From the NCBI RefSeq assembly GCF_018449605.1, contig NZ_JAAVUW010000004.1, positions 434,001 to 498,000 of the forward strand: a stretch of 64,000 nt of DNA, given 5' to 3'. Position 1 is the stretch's first letter; every line of letters begins with the position of its first letter. The translations under genes were made by a program, and so were the position numbers. The notes under the pieces are model-generated. The model searched no databases and was not told the origin of the DNA. It was given only the letters and a program-made list of their open reading frames with translations. This DNA is from Luteibacter sp. dw_328 (GTDB lineage Bacteria > Pseudomonadota > Gammaproteobacteria > Xanthomonadales > Rhodanobacteraceae). Shown here piece after piece: positions 20,171 through 28,524 of the stretch.

Positions 20171-20779
20171 CGTCGTTGCCTGTTCCTGTTGCTGTTCGTC
20201 TGGTGCGCCATCGCCTCCGCGGCGGAGGCGCCGCGCAAGGTGCTGGTGCTCGGGGACTCGTTGTCGGCGGCGCACAACATCCCGGTGGACGCCGGTTGGG
20301 TGCGTTTGCTGGACGCTCGCACGTCGAACATGGCGACGCCGTGGACGATGGTCAATGCCAGTATCAGCGGAGAGACCTCTCTGAGCGGGCGCAACCGGCT
20401 GCCCGGTCTCCTGCAGAAACAGCATCCCTCGGTCGTGGTGATCGAACTGGGCGCGAACGATGGCCTGCAGGGACTGCCCCTGGGGCAGCTCGCGGGCAAT
20501 CTCGACAGCATGATCGACGCCGCGAAGGGCGCCGGGGCGAAGGTGCTGTTGCTGGGCATCGAATTGCCGGTGAATTACGGCCCGCAATACCGGGACGGCC
20601 TGCGCAAGGTTTACGCGGATGCCGCACAGAAGCATAGGGTCGGGCTGGTGCCCTTCCTGCTCGACGGCGTCGCGCTGGATCCCGCTCTCATGCAGGACGA
20701 CGGGCTCCATCCCACAGCGCAAGGTGAGCCCCGTGTGGCCGACAATGTGTGGAAGGCGCTTACGCCGCTGCTCCGCTAA
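20168..20779 (+). CDS. tesA: Arylesterase/acyl-CoA thioesterase I (TesA), SGNH hydrolase
   Basis: 203 residues with a signal peptide (1-19, 'CLFLLLFVWCAIASAAEA'). SGNH blocks are present: 'VLGDSLS' with catalytic Ser31, Gly in 'NASISGET', Asn97 in 'ELGANDG', and Asp178/His181 in 'DGLHPT'. It hydrolyses acyl-CoA, lysophospholipid or ester substrates in the periplasm. It is divergent from ybbAP, as in E. coli, which supports the assignment. Confidence 0.94.
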   Translation: MRRCLFLLLFVWCAIASAAEAPRKVLVLGDSLSAAHNIPVDAGWVRLLDARTSNMATPWTMVNASISGETSLSGRNRLPGLLQKQHPSVVVIELGANDGLQGLPLGQLAGNLDSMIDAAKGAGAKVLLLGIELPVNYGPQYRDGLRKVYADAAQKHRVGLVPFLLDGVALDPALMQDDGLHPTAQGEPRVADNVWKALTPLLR

Positions 20780-20864
20780 ACGACATAACCTCCACGTTGT
20801 CGTCCGCAGAATGAATGCTCGTTTTCGGTCTTCACACGGTTCTCACTGGTCCGGCCGTTAACTC

Positions 20865-20878
20865 TTCACATTTGTGAA
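20865..20878. promoter_or_regulatory. Inverted repeat upstream of the OmpR-type regulator
   Basis: TTCACA-TT-TGTGAA, 6-bp arms with a 2-base spacer, 20 bases before the ATG of the regulator at 20899. The position fits an autoregulatory operator or a hairpin that covers the leader. Only one copy was noticed, so its role is a guess. Confidence 0.4.
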
Positions 20879-20898
20879 TCACAGAGGAGTGATACCCG

Positions 20899-21627
20899 AT
20901 GAGCAACCGCGACGAACAGGCCGGCCTGATCCTTCTTGTCGAGGACAATCGCCAGATCGCCGAGATGGTGGGCGAATTCCTTGAACGTCGGGGCTACTCG
21001 GTCGACTACGCCGCCGATGGCGTCAGCGGCCTTCACCTGGCGGTCTCCAACAGCTACGACGTGATCGTGCTGGACCTCATGCTGCCTGGTATGGACGGCC
21101 TGGATGTCTGCCGCAAGCTGCGCAAGGACGGCAAGAAGTCGACCCCGGTGCTCATGCTTACGGCGCGCGACACCCTGGAAGACAAACTGGTGGGCCTCGA
21201 GGCCGGTGCCGACGACTATCTGGTCAAGCCTTTTGAAGTGCGCGAACTGGAAGCCCGCCTGCGCGCGCTCATCCGCCGCGACCGCCGTCAGGTGTCCTCC
21301 GAAGTACTCAACGTGGGCGATATGACTCTCGACACGGCCACGCTGCGCCTCACCCGCGGCGGTCAGGAACTCACCGTTTCTCCGATCGGCCTGAAGCTAC
21401 TCGCCATCCTCATGCGCGAATCGCCGCGCGTGGTCAGCCGCCGGGACATCGAACGCGAGATCTGGGGCGATACGCTGCCGGATTCCGACACCCTGCGTTC
21501 GCATCTCTACAACCTGCGCCGTGTCATCGACAAGCCATTCGACCGTCCGCTCCTGCATACGATTCATTCGGCAGGTTATCGTCTGGCCGATCTCGATTCT
21601 GAAGTCGCGGCATCGCAGACGGCATGA
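20899..21627 (+). CDS. OmpR/PhoB-family response regulator
   Basis: 242 residues. The receiver domain has 'LLVEDN', phosphoacceptor Asp59 ('VIVLDLMLPGMDG'), Thr in 'LMLTARD' and Lys in 'YLVKPF'. A winged-helix domain follows (about 140-235; 'SPIGLKLLAILMRESPRVVS', 'TLRSHLYNLRRVIDKPF'). GAGGAGTGATACCCG precedes the ATG. The kinase gene begins 26 bases downstream. The residues do not allow me to say which named system (for example PhoP or ColR) it is. Confidence 0.92.
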   Translation: MSNRDEQAGLILLVEDNRQIAEMVGEFLERRGYSVDYAADGVSGLHLAVSNSYDVIVLDLMLPGMDGLDVCRKLRKDGKKSTPVLMLTARDTLEDKLVGLEAGADDYLVKPFEVRELEARLRALIRRDRRQVSSEVLNVGDMTLDTATLRLTRGGQELTVSPIGLKLLAILMRESPRVVSRRDIEREIWGDTLPDSDTLRSHLYNLRRVIDKPFDRPLLHTIHSAGYRLADLDSEVAASQTA

Positions 21628-21653
21628 AGGCCTTGCGGCACCGGATGTAATCG

Positions 21654-22646
21654 ATGGAAGGCAACAAAACGCAGGGGGCAAGGCGTCGGCGCGGTTCATT
21701 CCGTGCACGTATCGCGATTGTCTTCGCACTGCAGACCCTGGTCGTCGTCATCGCCTCGCTGATGGCGGCGAACAATGTCGCGCCGATCGGTGCGGCGATA
21801 GCCATCATGCTGTCGTCGGGCGGTCTGGCGTGGCTGGCGGTGTCTCGCGAGTGGGTGCCCATCGCGGCACTCGCGCGCCTGCTCGAAGGCTGGGACCCGG
21901 ATAAACCGGATATGGCCCAGTTGGACTCGCAAAGTGGCAATCGGTCCGACAATGACGTTGGCTCGTTGATTCGCGGCCTGCACGGGTTGGCGTCGCGCAT
22001 CGACGGTTATGGTGAGCGCGAGCGCAATTTCACACGCGACGCGAGCCATGAACTGCGCAGTCCGCTGACGGTGATCAAGATGTCGTCGGACATGCTTGCC
22101 GACGAGACGGAGCTCTCCGACTTCGGTCACCGGTCGCTGGAGCGCATACGTCGTTCCACACGCGAGCTCGAAGCATTGGTCGAAGCGTTCCTGATTCTTT
22201 CGAGGGAGTCGGACCAGGGACTTGCCGAAGAAGACTTCGTCGTCAACAAGGTGCTGCGCCAGGAAGTCGAGTACGCCCGCGAGCTCATTGCGGGGCGCCC
22301 GGTTGAGCTCATTCTCGATGAACCCGCCAGCTTCGCCTTGCACGCGTCACCGCGTGTGTTCGCGGTGCTTTGTGGGCAGCTGATCCGGCATGCGTTGCAG
22401 CAGACCGATCAGGGCGTGATCGTGGTGACGGTCATGCCGGGTAGCGTGAGCGTGATCAACCCGGCGGTCGACACGCCGGAAGAGGGCAGCCGCCGACATG
22501 CCTCAGTGGACCGCCACGGGTTTGACCTGGCGATCGCACGGCGCCTCTCGGATCGCTTTCAGTGGCCACTCGAACTGCGTTCGTTGCCGGGGGCCAGCCG
22601 CGTGGCGAGCGTGAGGTTCCCGCACCCTCAGCCTGTCGAAGTGTGA
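21654..22646 (+). CDS. Sensor histidine kinase with a degenerate ATP-binding domain
   Basis: 330 residues. Two membrane helices near the N-terminus (about 19-38 and 44-63) leave almost no periplasmic loop. The HisKA domain is intact: His132 in 'DASHELRSPLTVIKMSSD'. The HATPase domain is short and altered: the N-box Asn is His246 ('QLIRHALQQT'), the DxGxG G1 box is not recognisable (residues 266-280), and only a G2-like 'HGFDLAIARRLSD' remains. It could be a phosphatase-biased or partner-dependent kinase, or use a non-standard site. It pairs with the regulator at 20899. Confidence 0.82.
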   Translation: MEGNKTQGARRRRGSFRARIAIVFALQTLVVVIASLMAANNVAPIGAAIAIMLSSGGLAWLAVSREWVPIAALARLLEGWDPDKPDMAQLDSQSGNRSDNDVGSLIRGLHGLASRIDGYGERERNFTRDASHELRSPLTVIKMSSDMLADETELSDFGHRSLERIRRSTRELEALVEAFLILSRESDQGLAEEDFVVNKVLRQEVEYARELIAGRPVELILDEPASFALHASPRVFAVLCGQLIRHALQQTDQGVIVVTVMPGSVSVINPAVDTPEEGSRRHASVDRHGFDLAIARRLSDRFQWPLELRSLPGASRVASVRFPHPQPVEV

Positions 22647-22658
22647 TCCGGCGAAACC

Positions 22659-23117
22659 TTAGTTGATCAAACTGGCGATCCGCTCGGTAGTCAACGCTCC
22701 GCTGAACGCCTTACGCGTCCCATCCGCACGAATCACCAGCGTTCGCGGCGTCTCCCCGCCCCAGGCGGGATCGATCAGGTAATTGATCCGGTCGGGTGTC
22801 GCGTCGGCATACGCCCGCGACGGCACGGTATCGAGCCGCGCCGCCTTTAGCCGCGCATCCAGGGTATCCCGCTGGCCGATCGAATCCGTGGCGACGAATA
22901 CGAGGTCGACACCCGCGTGCTGGCGTTGCCATGTGGCCAGCGCTGACAGGTTCTCCTCGCAATAGGCACACTCGAGCGCCCACAGCGCGACGATGCGCAC
23001 GCCCTTGGCCGGCGGTGCCACCAACGCGGTCACGTCGGCGGGAGCGAGGGCAACCGGCGGCGCCGCGAACGCGGGCATCGCGACGGTCAACGCGGTAAGC
23101 AAAAGCAGCCGCTCCAT
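22659..23117 (-). CDS. TlpA-like periplasmic thioredoxin-fold protein
   Basis: 152 residues with a signal peptide (1-18, 'LLLLTALTVAMPAFA'). The thioredoxin active site is C50-A-Y-C53, and the cis-Pro loop is 'GETPRTLVI'. This redox CxxC places it among TlpA/ResA-type thiol-disulphide oxidoreductases, which reduce cytochrome c haem sites or Cu-chaperone thiols. The start codon shares a base with the stop of the upstream CECC/BNR gene (TGATG), so translation is coupled. It may reduce the neighbour's cysteines (inference). Confidence 0.82.
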   Translation of the reverse strand: MERLLLLTALTVAMPAFAAPPVALAPADVTALVAPPAKGVRIVALWALECAYCEENLSALATWQRQHAGVDLVFVATDSIGQRDTLDARLKAARLDTVPSRAYADATPDRINYLIDPAWGGETPRTLVIRADGTRKAFSGALTTERIASLIN

Positions 23118-24298
23118 CACTGCAGGGCCTCCGTCGGCACCAGGCGGAACTGTCCTTCCGGATTCCACGCCACGAAGGCGCGATGATTCCACAGCACGAG
23201 TTTCGGCCAGCCGGATTCGTTCGTCGTGTGCGCGATCTGCCGTGGCTCGCCAAAGCTGACGCCGCCATCGGTGGACTCGCGCAGCATCAGGTTCAGTCCC
23301 TGCGGGGACATCTGGTGGTATGCGATCCACACATGGGTACCGTCGGCGAGAAGGTCCGCGTGCGACGCACCGGTGGTTGCGACGGTGGTGAGATGCGACG
23401 GCGGCGCGCCCGGCATGAGCTGGCCGTACCAGATCGTCGCCTTGCCATCGGCTGCGCTGAACCACACGGCGTGGCGCGTGCCTTTCGCATCGATCGAAAG
23501 CGCCGGTCCGTGATGGGGGCAGCCCTCGATATGCCACTGCGTAAACGTCGCGCGCTCGACCTTCGGCGTTGCGCCGCCAATGGGCAGGCTGGCGAAGGCA
23601 TGATCGCGGATGTTGTCACCATAGATGGCGCGGAAGAAGGCATCGATCGATCCGTCGGGCGCCCGCGCCAGGGCGATGCGACAGCACTCGCAGCTCTCGT
23701 CGACGATCTTGCGTTCCGGTGCGAAATGCGCGCCGCGGTCGGTCGACCAGCTGTAGTACGTGGCCGCGCCGAGATACGGTTTGCCGGCGACCTTGGCTGC
23801 CTCGACATCACGCTTGTCGATCCACGCGACGATGATGTTGCCCTTGCCGTCGACGGCAAGCGAATCGAAACGGTGGGTGATCTCGGCGCGGTCGGTGTGC
23901 ACGGTGATCGGGGCGTCGAAGTGTGCGCCGCCATCGAGCGAGCGAGAGAAGCGCACGAAGCCCGTCCACGGAAGCTTGCGTGGCTGGGACCACGTCACGT
24001 ACAGCTCGCCTTTCGATCCCAGGGCTATCTTGGGGCGGTTCTCGCCCTCGGCATAAAGGAGTTCGCCGGTCGGATTGACGATCGTCGAGACGGCGAAGGT
24101 CCGGCCCATGTCGTCCGAACGGCGCGCACGCACGTGCTCGCCCACGGTATCGACGACCCATACATGGCCGCCCGCGTCGATGGCCGCATCGAAGCCCAGC
24201 GGCGCTTCGTGAGCCATGGCCATGCCGTGCATGTCGTCGGCGGCTGCCGAGGTGATACCGGCAAGCAGTAGTGAAGCGAGTGCAGCGAGGCGACGCAT
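23117..24298 (-). CDS. Exported BNR/sialidase-fold protein with CECC motif
   Basis: 393 residues with a signal peptide (1-20). It has repeated Asp-box-like units ('STDRGAHFAPE', 'SRSLDGGAHFDAP', 'STDGGVSFGEP') of a six-bladed sialidase-type propeller. No sialidase arginine triad was recognised. It also has Cys/His-rich patches: 'MHGMAMAH' near the mature N-terminus, C203-E-C205-C206, and 'C260PHH'. These could bind copper or be redox-active. It lies between a RegA-type regulator (3-base gap) and a TlpA-like gene. I assign no enzymatic function. Confidence 0.75.
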   Translation of the reverse strand: MRRLAALASLLLAGITSAAADDMHGMAMAHEAPLGFDAAIDAGGHVWVVDTVGEHVRARRSDDMGRTFAVSTIVNPTGELLYAEGENRPKIALGSKGELYVTWSQPRKLPWTGFVRFSRSLDGGAHFDAPITVHTDRAEITHRFDSLAVDGKGNIIVAWIDKRDVEAAKVAGKPYLGAATYYSWSTDRGAHFAPERKIVDESCECCRIALARAPDGSIDAFFRAIYGDNIRDHAFASLPIGGATPKVERATFTQWHIEGCPHHGPALSIDAKGTRHAVWFSAADGKATIWYGQLMPGAPPSHLTTVATTGASHADLLADGTHVWIAYHQMSPQGLNLMLRESTDGGVSFGEPRQIAHTTNESGWPKLVLWNHRAFVAWNPEGQFRLVPTEALQ

Positions 24299-24300
24299 GT

Positions 24301-24882
24301 TCAGCGCTCCTCCGGGCGTTCGCGCACCGGATGTTTGCTTAGTTTGCGTTGCAGCGTGCGCCGATGCATGCCCAGTCGCCGGGCCGTTTCGGAGATATTG
24401 CCCTCGCACTCGGTCAGCACGCGCTGGATGTGTTCCCACTCCAGGCGCCGCAGCGGCAACGGGGCATCGGGTGCGTCGACCAGATCGTCGGGATCGGCGG
24501 GGCCCGAATCGCCGTCGAGCAGTGCGCGGACCACCGCATCGGCGTCGACCGGCTTGGCGAGGTAATCGTGTGCGCCGCGTTTGATCGCTTCCACCGCGGT
24601 GGCGATGGAGGCATACCCGGTGAGCAACAGCACGCGGATATCCGGCACCAGCGACTGCAGTTCGGGAATCAGACGAAGCCCGTTCTCGTCGCCCAGCTTG
24701 AGATCGAGCACGCAATAACGCGGCTGGTGACGGCGTGTGAGGGCGCGAGCATCGTCGGCGTTGTCGGCGGTGATGACTTCGAAGCCGCGCGAGGTCATGG
24801 CGCGGCCCAGCACGCGGGCGAAGGTCGGATCGTCATCGACGATCAGCAGCGGGCGACCGCCGGGCGGGACGAGTTCATTCAT
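24301..24882 (-). CDS. regA: RegA/PrrA/ActR-family redox response regulator
   Basis: 193 residues. The receiver domain has 'LLIVDDDPTFARVL', phosphoacceptor Asp60 and 'LLLTGYAS' and 'YLAKP'. A linker leads to a C-terminal Fis-type helix-turn-helix ('ISETARRLGMHRRTLQRKL'). The architecture and length match RegA/PrrA. In alphaproteobacteria this family controls photosynthesis, respiration and nitrogen or hydrogen metabolism in response to quinone redox state. Its ATG overlaps the kinase stop (ATGA). Confidence 0.87.
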   Translation of the reverse strand: MNELVPPGGRPLLIVDDDPTFARVLGRAMTSRGFEVITADNADDARALTRRHQPRYCVLDLKLGDENGLRLIPELQSLVPDIRVLLLTGYASIATAVEAIKRGAHDYLAKPVDADAVVRALLDGDSGPADPDDLVDAPDAPLPLRRLEWEHIQRVLTECEGNISETARRLGMHRRTLQRKLSKHPVRERPEER

Positions 24883-26159
24883 GCCGGATCTCCAATAACC
24901 GAAAGAGGCAGGCGCAGGCGCATCTGTGCGCCATGCCCCGTATTGCTGGCGGCGAGTTCGCCATCGAGACGCTCGGCGGTCGCTTCGGCCAGCGCGAGGC
25001 CGATACCCAGGCCGGTAGCCTTCTGCGACAGGCCCAGCGTGCCGAGATCGTCGAACTCGTCGAAACCGGGGCCTTCGTCGGTGACGATGAGTTCCAGCCA
25101 GCGGTCGTCGCGGCGAATCGCCAGCGAGACGGTGGCGCTATCGTTCATCGCCGAGGCGTCGGCAGCGTTGTTGAGCAGGTTGATCAGCGCATGGCGCAGG
25201 CCCGGTGGCGAGCGCAGGCGAAGGCGCGCAGCGTCGTCGGCCACCTCGAGGGTCACCTCGGCTTCGGGCCGCAGCAACTGGAAGCGCTCCATGCAGCCAT
25301 GGATGAATTCGTCCAGGGTGATCCGCTCGGGCACCTGCGAGAGCTGCGCCTGACCAAACGCCACCATCTCGCGCAGGATCGTGCGGCAACGGTCCACCTG
25401 GCCCTGGAGGAGCTCCAGGTCATCGCCGAGCGCATCGTCCGCGGCATGTTCGCGACGGATCTCGGGTAATAGCGTGCGCATGGTCGACAACGGTGTATTC
25501 AGTTCGTGCGCGGCACCGGCCGCCTGTGTCGCGATGGCGAGGATGCCCTCGTCGCGCAAGGCACGCTCGCGCACGCGCTGCACTTCGCCCTGTTGGTGGC
25601 GAATGGCCTTCGCGAGGTTACTGATGAACACGCCCAGGAGTATCGCCATGATGACGAAGTTGACACCCATGCCCGCGACGTAGAGGTCGAGGTCCAAGCT
25701 GCTGCTGCCCAGGGTAGGCAGGGGCAGGTGGTATGGGACGAGCAGGACGTAGGCGACACCGGTGAGGATCGCCACCAGCGATACGCCGGCGATGGACAGC
25801 GCGGCCGCGGAGAGCGCGATCGGCACGAGCAGGAGGGTGACGAAGGGATTGCTTGCACCGCCAGTGAAATAGAGCAGATATCCCAGTAGCAGGGTATCGG
25901 CAGCGATGTGCACGATGGCTTCACCCTCGGTCACCTTCCAGGGCATGCCGAGACGGAACGACGCGGCGGCGGCGAATACCGCCAGCACGCACACACCCAT
26001 CATCAGCGGCAACAGGGGGATGTCGAGGTTGAGCAGGGTGACGCAGGAGAGGATGGCCACGCTCTGCCCGGCGATAGCGCACAGGCGGAGCCAGGCAAGG
26101 GTACGCGCGAGTGCGAAGGGACCGGAGCGGGATGACGGCGAGTGCAGGTTGTCGCTCAC
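24879..26159 (-). CDS. regB: RegB/PrrB/ActS-family redox sensor kinase
   Basis: 426 residues with about six membrane segments (20-180). The quinone-sensing heptapeptide GGxxNPF of RegB is present as G100-G-A-S-N-P-F106. The H box is 'AAGAAHELNTPLST' (His218). Cys258 lies in 'LQGQVDRCRTIL', placed like the redox-active Cys of RegB (from memory). The N box 'NLLNNAADAS', G1 'DEGPGF' and G2 'GLGIGLAL' are complete. It begins the operon regB-regA-CECC protein-tlpA. The presence of GGxxNPF makes RegB rather than a generic kinase likely. Confidence 0.88.
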   Translation of the reverse strand: MSDNLHSPSSRSGPFALARTLAWLRLCAIAGQSVAILSCVTLLNLDIPLLPLMMGVCVLAVFAAAASFRLGMPWKVTEGEAIVHIAADTLLLGYLLYFTGGASNPFVTLLLVPIALSAAALSIAGVSLVAILTGVAYVLLVPYHLPLPTLGSSSLDLDLYVAGMGVNFVIMAILLGVFISNLAKAIRHQQGEVQRVRERALRDEGILAIATQAAGAAHELNTPLSTMRTLLPEIRREHAADDALGDDLELLQGQVDRCRTILREMVAFGQAQLSQVPERITLDEFIHGCMERFQLLRPEAEVTLEVADDAARLRLRSPPGLRHALINLLNNAADASAMNDSATVSLAIRRDDRWLELIVTDEGPGFDEFDDLGTLGLSQKATGLGIGLALAEATAERLDGELAASNTGHGAQMRLRLPLSVIGDPA

Positions 26160-26178
26160 GGAGGTCTCTTCAAAGGGG

Positions 26179-26203
26179 AAGGGCCGCCCTGTGGGCGACC
26201 CTT
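26179..26203 (-). terminator. Possible terminator or hairpin between the POT gene and regB
   Basis: An 11-bp near-perfect stem AAGGG(C/T)CGCCC with loop TGT (26179-26203) in the 51-base gap between the peptide transporter and regB. On the minus strand the stem is followed by TTCCCCTTT, a weak T tract. It may end or attenuate the POT transcript ahead of regB. Confidence 0.5.
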
Positions 26204-26210
26204 CGGCGCG

Positions 26211-27746
26211 TTACAGGTCTTCGTTGTGTACCGGCGGGAACGGCGGCACGTTGGCCAACGCATGATTGAGCGACAGCTTCTTCATCAACGGGAGCATGGC
26301 CACGGCGATGCCTGTGCAGAGGATGCCGACCATGCCGAGCTTGTTGAACAGGCTCGTGTAGATGGTCAACGACTGCAGCGGATCGGTGATGTTGTCCGGA
26401 ATGGCGGCGTAGTTGGCGACCACGCTACCCATGTACTGGGCGACGCCGGATGCGACGTAGTAGGCGCCCATCATGAAGCCGCCCATGCGTGCCGGCACGT
26501 AGCGGGCGATCATGGCGAGGCCGAGGCCGCTCACCAGCACTTCGCCCAGCGAGTACAGGCCGTAGCCCCAGACCATGTACCAGGAAGAGATCTTGCCGGC
26601 GACCGCGGTCGTCGCGCCCAGCCCATACATGAAGAACCCGGCAGCGACGGCGGCAAAGCCGAGCGCGAACTTGGCTGCGACGGGGAAGTCCTTGTTGTGC
26701 TTGCCGAGCGTGTTGTACAGCCATACCAGGATCGGCGAGAGGATCACGATCCAGATCGCGTTGAGCGACTGGAACTGCTCGGGAATCCAGGTGAGGATGT
26801 TCCAGCCGAACAGGCTGAACTGCAGGTCGACGTTGCGCTGTGCAAACAGATTCAGCGAGGTCGACATCTGCTGGTAGAAGATGAAGAAGAAGATCGTCTG
26901 GATCGTCAGCACCAGCGCGGCGATGAGGCCGGCGCGCTCGCCCTTCCCGCTGGAGCGGATGAGGTGAACGAAGATCAGCAGGATCGCCACGCCGGCAGCG
27001 TAAACACACGCCTGGGCGACGCCCTGGTTCTGCAGGATGTAAGCCGAGGCGCCGATGATGGCCGCGCCGGCGACGATGATGCCGAGCACGTTCTTCAGCA
27101 CGGGCGGATGTTCGTCCGGCGTCGAGCCGACATGGGCCAGCGTGCGGCGCATGAAGTAATAGTTGACCAGGCCGAGGATCAGGCCGATGGAGCAGACGCC
27201 GAATGCCGTATGCCAGCCGAGTGCGTCACCGTAGTTCCTGCCCACGGCGTCGCGGATCCAGGGCGTGAGGATCATCGACACGGTGGAGCCGATGTTCACC
27301 GCCATGTAGTAGATGGTGAACGCACTATCGATGCGTACTTCGTCACCCTCGTAGATCTTGCGCACGAGATTGCCGGCGTTCGGCTTGAACATGCCGTTGC
27401 CGAGGATGATCACGCCGAGTGCGAGGTACAGGAAGTGGGCGTTGTTGGTCGGGATCCAGAGCAGCGCATAGCCAACCATGAGGACCACGGCACCGGTAAG
27501 CATCGTGCGACGCGTACCGAGGAATTTGTCGCCGATCCAGCCGCCGATGGCCGGGGTGGCGTAGATCAGGGCAGAAGCGGCGCCCCAGACAAGGTTGGCG
27601 TCGATGTCGGCAAAGCCGAGCTTCTTCACCATGTAGGTGACCATCAGCACCTGCATGCCGTAGAAGCCGAAGCGCTCCCACATTTCGATGAGGAAGACCG
27701 TGCTGAAAGACTTGGTCTGTGAAACGGGCGGGTTCTGGATTGCCAT
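26211..27746 (-). CDS. POT/PTR2-family proton-dependent peptide transporter
   Basis: 511 residues with 12-14 membrane segments. The POT N-terminal motif 'FLIEMWERFGFYGMQ' contains the ExxERF sequence (E-M-W-E-R-F) that couples proton movement, and a further motif 'GGWIGDKFLG' follows. It imports di- and tripeptides with protons. It ends 52 bases upstream of regB on the same strand. Nearby S9 peptidases and TonB receptors suggest that peptides are a nutrient for this organism (inference). Confidence 0.92.
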   Translation of the reverse strand: MAIQNPPVSQTKSFSTVFLIEMWERFGFYGMQVLMVTYMVKKLGFADIDANLVWGAASALIYATPAIGGWIGDKFLGTRRTMLTGAVVLMVGYALLWIPTNNAHFLYLALGVIILGNGMFKPNAGNLVRKIYEGDEVRIDSAFTIYYMAVNIGSTVSMILTPWIRDAVGRNYGDALGWHTAFGVCSIGLILGLVNYYFMRRTLAHVGSTPDEHPPVLKNVLGIIVAGAAIIGASAYILQNQGVAQACVYAAGVAILLIFVHLIRSSGKGERAGLIAALVLTIQTIFFFIFYQQMSTSLNLFAQRNVDLQFSLFGWNILTWIPEQFQSLNAIWIVILSPILVWLYNTLGKHNKDFPVAAKFALGFAAVAAGFFMYGLGATTAVAGKISSWYMVWGYGLYSLGEVLVSGLGLAMIARYVPARMGGFMMGAYYVASGVAQYMGSVVANYAAIPDNITDPLQSLTIYTSLFNKLGMVGILCTGIAVAMLPLMKKLSLNHALANVPPFPPVHNEDL

Positions 27747-28020
27747 GTATTTTCCGGAAGCATTGGAAACAGCGAGCCGGGCGATTCGAGCCGGCTCCCG
27801 TCGCCGTGACCCTGAACGAAGTCACAACCGTTCAAGCGTAATACAAATGTTCCACCGGGTTGTGCTGCAGCGCCAGAGGGGCGCGGCGATACGCCACGTG
27901 ATGGGGTCTGGGCGGCTTCGAAGGCGGGCTATGGCATCATATGAGGCCTCCCGCCCTATCCAGCCCGAAGCCATGGTCCCGAATCCCTCCTTTTTGTCCG
28001 CTTCGGCGACCTGATCACCT

Positions 28021-28395
28021 ATGGCTTCCACGATTCCGCGCGGGCCGCGACAGGTTTTTTCGGCGTTCCAGTGGTCCATGAAGGGCCTGAAAGCCTGCTA
28101 CCAGCACGAGGCCTCGTTCCGGCTTGAGGTTTATCTTGCCGTGATCCTGGTTCCCCTCGGCTTCTGGCTGGGTCAGGGCGGGGTCGAAAAGATCCTGCTG
28201 GTCACCTTTCCCATCCTCGTCCTCGCCGCCGAACTGCTGAACTCGGCCATCGAGGCCGTGGTCGATCTGGTCAGCCCCGAATTCCACGAACTGGCCGGCC
28301 GGGCCAAGGACATGGGCTCTGCCGCGGTGTTTTTCCTCCTGCTGATGATCGGCGTGAGCTGGGCCCTGATCCTGATCCCCCACTACACCCACTGA
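28021..28395 (+). CDS. dgkA: Diacylglycerol kinase
   Basis: 124 residues, the usual length (about 122), with three membrane helices. The conserved helix 2 segment 'ELLNSAIEAVVDLVSPEFHE' contains the catalytic glutamates. It phosphorylates diacylglycerol released by membrane-derived oligosaccharide and lipid turnover. It is preceded by a 274-base gap with no gene. Confidence 0.94.
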   Translation: MASTIPRGPRQVFSAFQWSMKGLKACYQHEASFRLEVYLAVILVPLGFWLGQGGVEKILLVTFPILVLAAELLNSAIEAVVDLVSPEFHELAGRAKDMGSAAVFFLLLMIGVSWALILIPHYTH

Positions 28396-28424
28396 CCTCG
28401 TCGGTTCCGGTGACTGCCGGTTCT

Positions 28425-28452
28425 TTGTGGGAGCCGGCTTTGCCGGCGATGC
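28425..28452. repeat. REP-like element, single copy
   Basis: TGTGGGAGCCGGCTTTGCCGGCGATG, with a perfect GCCGGC-TTT-GCCGGC hairpin. It differs in the loop from the more common GATTCAT/GCTTCAG versions elsewhere in the window. It lies between dgkA and the lemA gene and may also act in transcript folding. Confidence 0.7.
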
Positions 28453-28524
28453 TCTTGCTGCGATTTCCTGCGAACGTCCAAGCTTTGGGTTAACTTGTTC
28501 CCCGCACCCCAAGGAATCGCCGCC

